Positions 4,551 to 6,255 of a DNA stretch of 6,255 bases are shown here, piece by piece (position 1 is the first letter of the stretch; every line of letters begins with the position of its first letter). The notes under the pieces were generated by a model. The model did not search any database, was not told the DNA's origin, and saw only the letters and a program-made list of their open reading frames with translations. Origin of the DNA: Phycisphaeraceae bacterium (GTDB lineage: Bacteria; Planctomycetota; Phycisphaerae; Phycisphaerales; Phycisphaeraceae); assembly GCA_029260695.1 (NCBI GenBank), contig JAJDCT010000038.1, positions 1-6,255 of the forward strand, given 5' to 3'. A program made the position numbers and the translations under genes.

Positions 4551-5813
4551 TTACTGACCCGAAATCGTCAGCTTCGTCACCTTCTCGACGTTCCCAGTCG
4601 CGATTTTCTCTACACCCGAACCCAACTCGCCGATCGGATCGGGGGGGATGATGTCGACGACTTTCTCGCCGAGTTTCGCCTCGCCGTTACGGACCCTTGC
4701 CTGGAATTTCTGGCACTCATCCAGCAGTGCGGCGAGGATGTCTTCCTCGGGGACGTTGGCGACCTTTTCGCCCTGGACGTAGATGATCCCACGCCGATCG
4801 CCCGCGAAGATCGCCACGTCCGCGCCTTCTGCTTCACCTGGGCCATAGACGATACAACCCATCACCGCGACCTTGATCGGCAGTTCGATGTGCTCCGCCA
4901 GAGATTTGCGGACGTCCTGCACCAGTGTAAATAAATCTACCTGGATCCGCCCGCAGGTCGGGCAGGCGATCAGGTCCACGCCCTTGCGCTCGCGGAGTTC
5001 CAGGCAATACAGCAGCTCCAACGCATCCTCGACTTCCAGTGCCGGGTCGCTGGCGTAGCTGATACGGACGGTGTCGCCGATCCCGCTTGCCAGCAGATGA
5101 CTCAGCGGCGCAACCGAACGGATCGCACCTGTCTCTCGAGGACCGGCGTGGGTCACGCCCAGGTGCAACGGGTGATCGAATCGCTTGCTGATCTCGGTAT
5201 ACGCCTCGATGCACAGCGTCGGGTCCGGGCTCTTGGCGCTGATGACGATGTCAAAAAAGTCACGCTCGTAGAAGATGTCCAGGTACTCTTCGAGCTTGGC
5301 GATCATGATCGCCAGCAGCCGAGCGTGCTGGCTGTCGCTGAAGACCTCGCCCAACTCGCGCATCCGTTTCTGTTTGTCCTTGCGCTCGATGATCGAGCCC
5401 TCGTTGACCCCGATCCGGATCGGCAGGCTGCGCTCCTTGCAGGCGTCGATGACCTTCTCGACCTGCCCGCGGTCGCTGATGTTCCCGGGGTTTAGTCGGA
5501 TCTTATGGACCCCCGCTTCGACAGCTTCAAGCGCCCGCTGAAAGTGAAAATGCACATCCGCCACGATCGGCACCCGGACCTGCGGGAGTATCTTGGCAAG
5601 CGCTTCGGTGTCTTTACGTTCAGGCACCGCAACACGGACAATATCCGCCCCCGCCGCAGCGAGACGATTAATCTCCGCCACGCAGCGGTCAATCTCGTAG
5701 GTGTACCCAGCCGTCATCGTCTGGACCGACACCGGCGCATCATCGCCGATACGGATGATGCCGTGTTGCTTGTCGCCGAGTGTGACCTGTCGTGTGGGAC
5801 GCCTTGAGTTCAT
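4551..5813 (-). CDS. ispG: IspG (GcpE), 4-hydroxy-3-methylbut-2-enyl diphosphate synthase
   Basis: IspG converts the cyclic diphosphate MEcPP to HMBPP in the next-to-last step of the MEP isoprenoid pathway, using a [4Fe-4S] cluster and ferredoxin or flavodoxin electrons. The 420-residue protein has an N-terminal TIM barrel (VSVQTMTAGYTYE at 28-40, ADIVRVAVPE at 56-65, ADVHFHF at 85-91, KIRLNPGNI at 104-112) and a C-terminal cluster domain. Cluster ligands are C284 and C287 (CPTCGR), C320 (MGCIVYGPGEA) and E327, corresponding to E. coli C270, C273, C305 and E312. The residue three after C320 is Tyr where the usual motif has Asn. The product is about 50 residues longer than E. coli IspG, with an extra C-terminal tail after about 370, and has no inserted third domain as in plants. 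ATG 5813 is chosen over TTG 5846, whose extra 11 residues look non-conserved. The Shine-Dalgarno is weak. A -10 match lies upstream, and the zinc-ribbon membrane protein follows. Confidence 0.95.
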   Translation of the reverse strand: MNSRRPTRQVTLGDKQHGIIRIGDDAPVSVQTMTAGYTYEIDRCVAEINRLAAAGADIVRVAVPERKDTEALAKILPQVRVPIVADVHFHFQRALEAVEAGVHKIRLNPGNISDRGQVEKVIDACKERSLPIRIGVNEGSIIERKDKQKRMRELGEVFSDSQHARLLAIMIAKLEEYLDIFYERDFFDIVISAKSPDPTLCIEAYTEISKRFDHPLHLGVTHAGPRETGAIRSVAPLSHLLASGIGDTVRISYASDPALEVEDALELLYCLELRERKGVDLIACPTCGRIQVDLFTLVQDVRKSLAEHIELPIKVAVMGCIVYGPGEAEGADVAIFAGDRRGIIYVQGEKVANVPEEDILAALLDECQKFQARVRNGEAKLGEKVVDIIPPDPIGELGSGVEKIATGNVEKVTKLTISGQ

Positions 5814-5866
5814 GCCGTATCCGGGGGGGCTTGGGTATCCATACAAACGGGTGATTGCGGAGCGGC

Positions 5867-5872
5867 ATTATA
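5867..5872 (-). promoter_or_regulatory. Consensus -10 box upstream of ispG
   Basis: The minus strand carries TATAAT at 5872-5867, giving a predicted start near 5860 and a leader of about 47 bases to ATG 5813. No good -35 hexamer lies 16-18 bases upstream, where the sequence is GC-rich. GGGCTAT occurs twice in tandem across this site. The rest of the 157-base gap (5814-5970) holds several CCGG-containing short repeats and a run of seven C just before the ispG start, but no clear terminator for the upstream gene. Confidence 0.4.
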
Positions 5873-5970
5873 GCCCAATAGCCCCACCGGGGACCGGGTC
5901 GAGGACCGGCGCTGTGAGACCGGAGCGTGCTTTGAAATTGATCAATCAGTGCGGCCGCGAGAACCTGCCG

Positions 5971-6255
5971 TTAGAAGCGGAAGTGGAACGACACGCCCGA
6001 GTGCGAGCGATGCCCACCTCGGTAGTGTCCGAATTGAATACCGTAGCGGCCGTACCCACCGTGGCCGTACCCTCGGTGGCCGTAACCGTGCCCGTAACCA
6101 TACCCATACCCGTGGCCGTAACCATGGCCATAACTCGAACCATGCCCGTACCCATACCCGTGGTGACGGTTCCCATACCGGCTGCCGTACCCGTAGCCGA
6201 CACGAGATGGGTAGCTATAGACCGGATAGCCACGGTGCTGACGATACCCGGATGA
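5971..6255 (-). CDS. Gly/Tyr/His-rich repetitive protein, N-terminus outside window
   Basis: The last 94 codons of a minus-strand gene end with TAA at 5973-5971; the start lies beyond the right edge. The frame is chosen because it gives a consistent composition. From about visible residue 20 to 72 it is a chain of GYG, GHG and YGHG units (GYGYGHGSSYGHGYGHGY and similar), rich in Gly, Tyr, His and Arg, with almost no Ala, Leu, Lys or Cys. The end is FGHYRGGHRSHSGVSFHFRF, with alternating aromatic and basic residues as in a beta strand. Such proteins are often exported and surface-associated, and the His content would allow metal binding, but no signal peptide can be checked here. The other frames of this stretch give only monotonous Val/Pro/Thr or Met/Gly/Thr repeats and are shadows. 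It lies 157 bases upstream of ispG in the same direction. Function is not known. Confidence 0.7.
   Translation of the reverse strand, partial: SSGYRQHRGYPVYSYPSRVGYGYGSRYGNRHHGYGYGHGSSYGHGYGHGYGYGYGHGYGHRGYGHGGYGRYGIQFGHYRGGHRSHSGVSFHFRF
6040..6198 (-). repeat. Imperfect hexanucleotide repeat coding for GYG/GHG units
   Basis: The coding strand is built from TAYGGN and CAYGGN hexamers, giving alternating Tyr-Gly and His-Gly. Third codon positions vary (TAT/TAC, GGC/GGT/GGG), so the protein pattern is better kept than the DNA pattern. That suggests selection on the peptide and not only recent slippage. Confidence 0.7.

Noticed and set aside
5823..5829. Run of seven G (C on the ispG strand) near the ispG start, considered as a phase-variable tract
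   Set aside because: With ATG 5813 as the start it lies upstream of the coding region, and essential ispG is an unlikely target for switching off.
5701..6255. 184-codon plus-strand frame with Val/Pro/Thr/Ile repeats
   Set aside because: It overlaps the start of ispG and is the antisense of the Gly/Tyr/His repeat. Its alternating composition follows from the hexamer repeat on the other strand.

Overview
The window looks like chromosomal DNA of a planctomycete, probably of the Phycisphaerae type. This rests on recognised protein styles, not on a search. There is a membrane protein with an N-terminal CxxCGYNLRGL...CPECG zinc-ribbon, a ClpS of the 'PPWKVVLHND' type, an exported Gly/Pro-rich protein resembling planctomycete surface proteins, and a Gly/Tyr/His-rich exported-type protein. 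GC content is moderate to high and varies between genes.

Left part (1-2969), all on the minus strand, so transcription runs right to left. First comes a sigma-54 activator that lacks a receiver domain (1896-2969). After a 332-base non-coding gap comes a small stand-alone protein resembling a degenerate CheY-type receiver (1117-1563). Next is a 67-residue unknown protein with a very good Shine-Dalgarno (799-1002). Last is an exported protein cut by the left edge (1-643). The gap between activator and receiver holds a good match to a -24/-12 sigma-54 promoter (1609-1624) just ahead of the receiver gene. A perfect 9+9 inverted repeat (1675-1705) lies about 92 bases upstream of the predicted transcription start, where a bound activator would be expected. 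A weaker -24/-12 match precedes the 67-residue gene. My reading is a local sigma-54 regulatory module in which the activator drives its downstream neighbours. This is the part of the window most likely to be undescribed.

Middle (2970-3868): a 471-base divergent intergenic region carries a candidate housekeeping promoter for the activator (minus) and a clear extended -10 promoter for clpS (plus). clpS (3441-3800) encodes the N-degron adaptor of the Clp protease, and no clpA lies beside it in the window. It converges on the next gene across nested inverted repeats that may act as a terminator.

Right part (3866-6255), minus strand: ispG (4551-5813), the iron-sulfur enzyme of the MEP isoprenoid pathway, is followed after 31 bases by the zinc-ribbon membrane protein (3866-4519), probably in one transcript. 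A consensus -10 lies upstream of ispG. At the right edge is the C-terminal part of a Gly/Tyr/His-rich repetitive protein (5971-6255), whose start lies outside the window. Both edge genes are open through the window boundary. No RNA genes, insertion sequences, CRISPR arrays or integration sites were seen.
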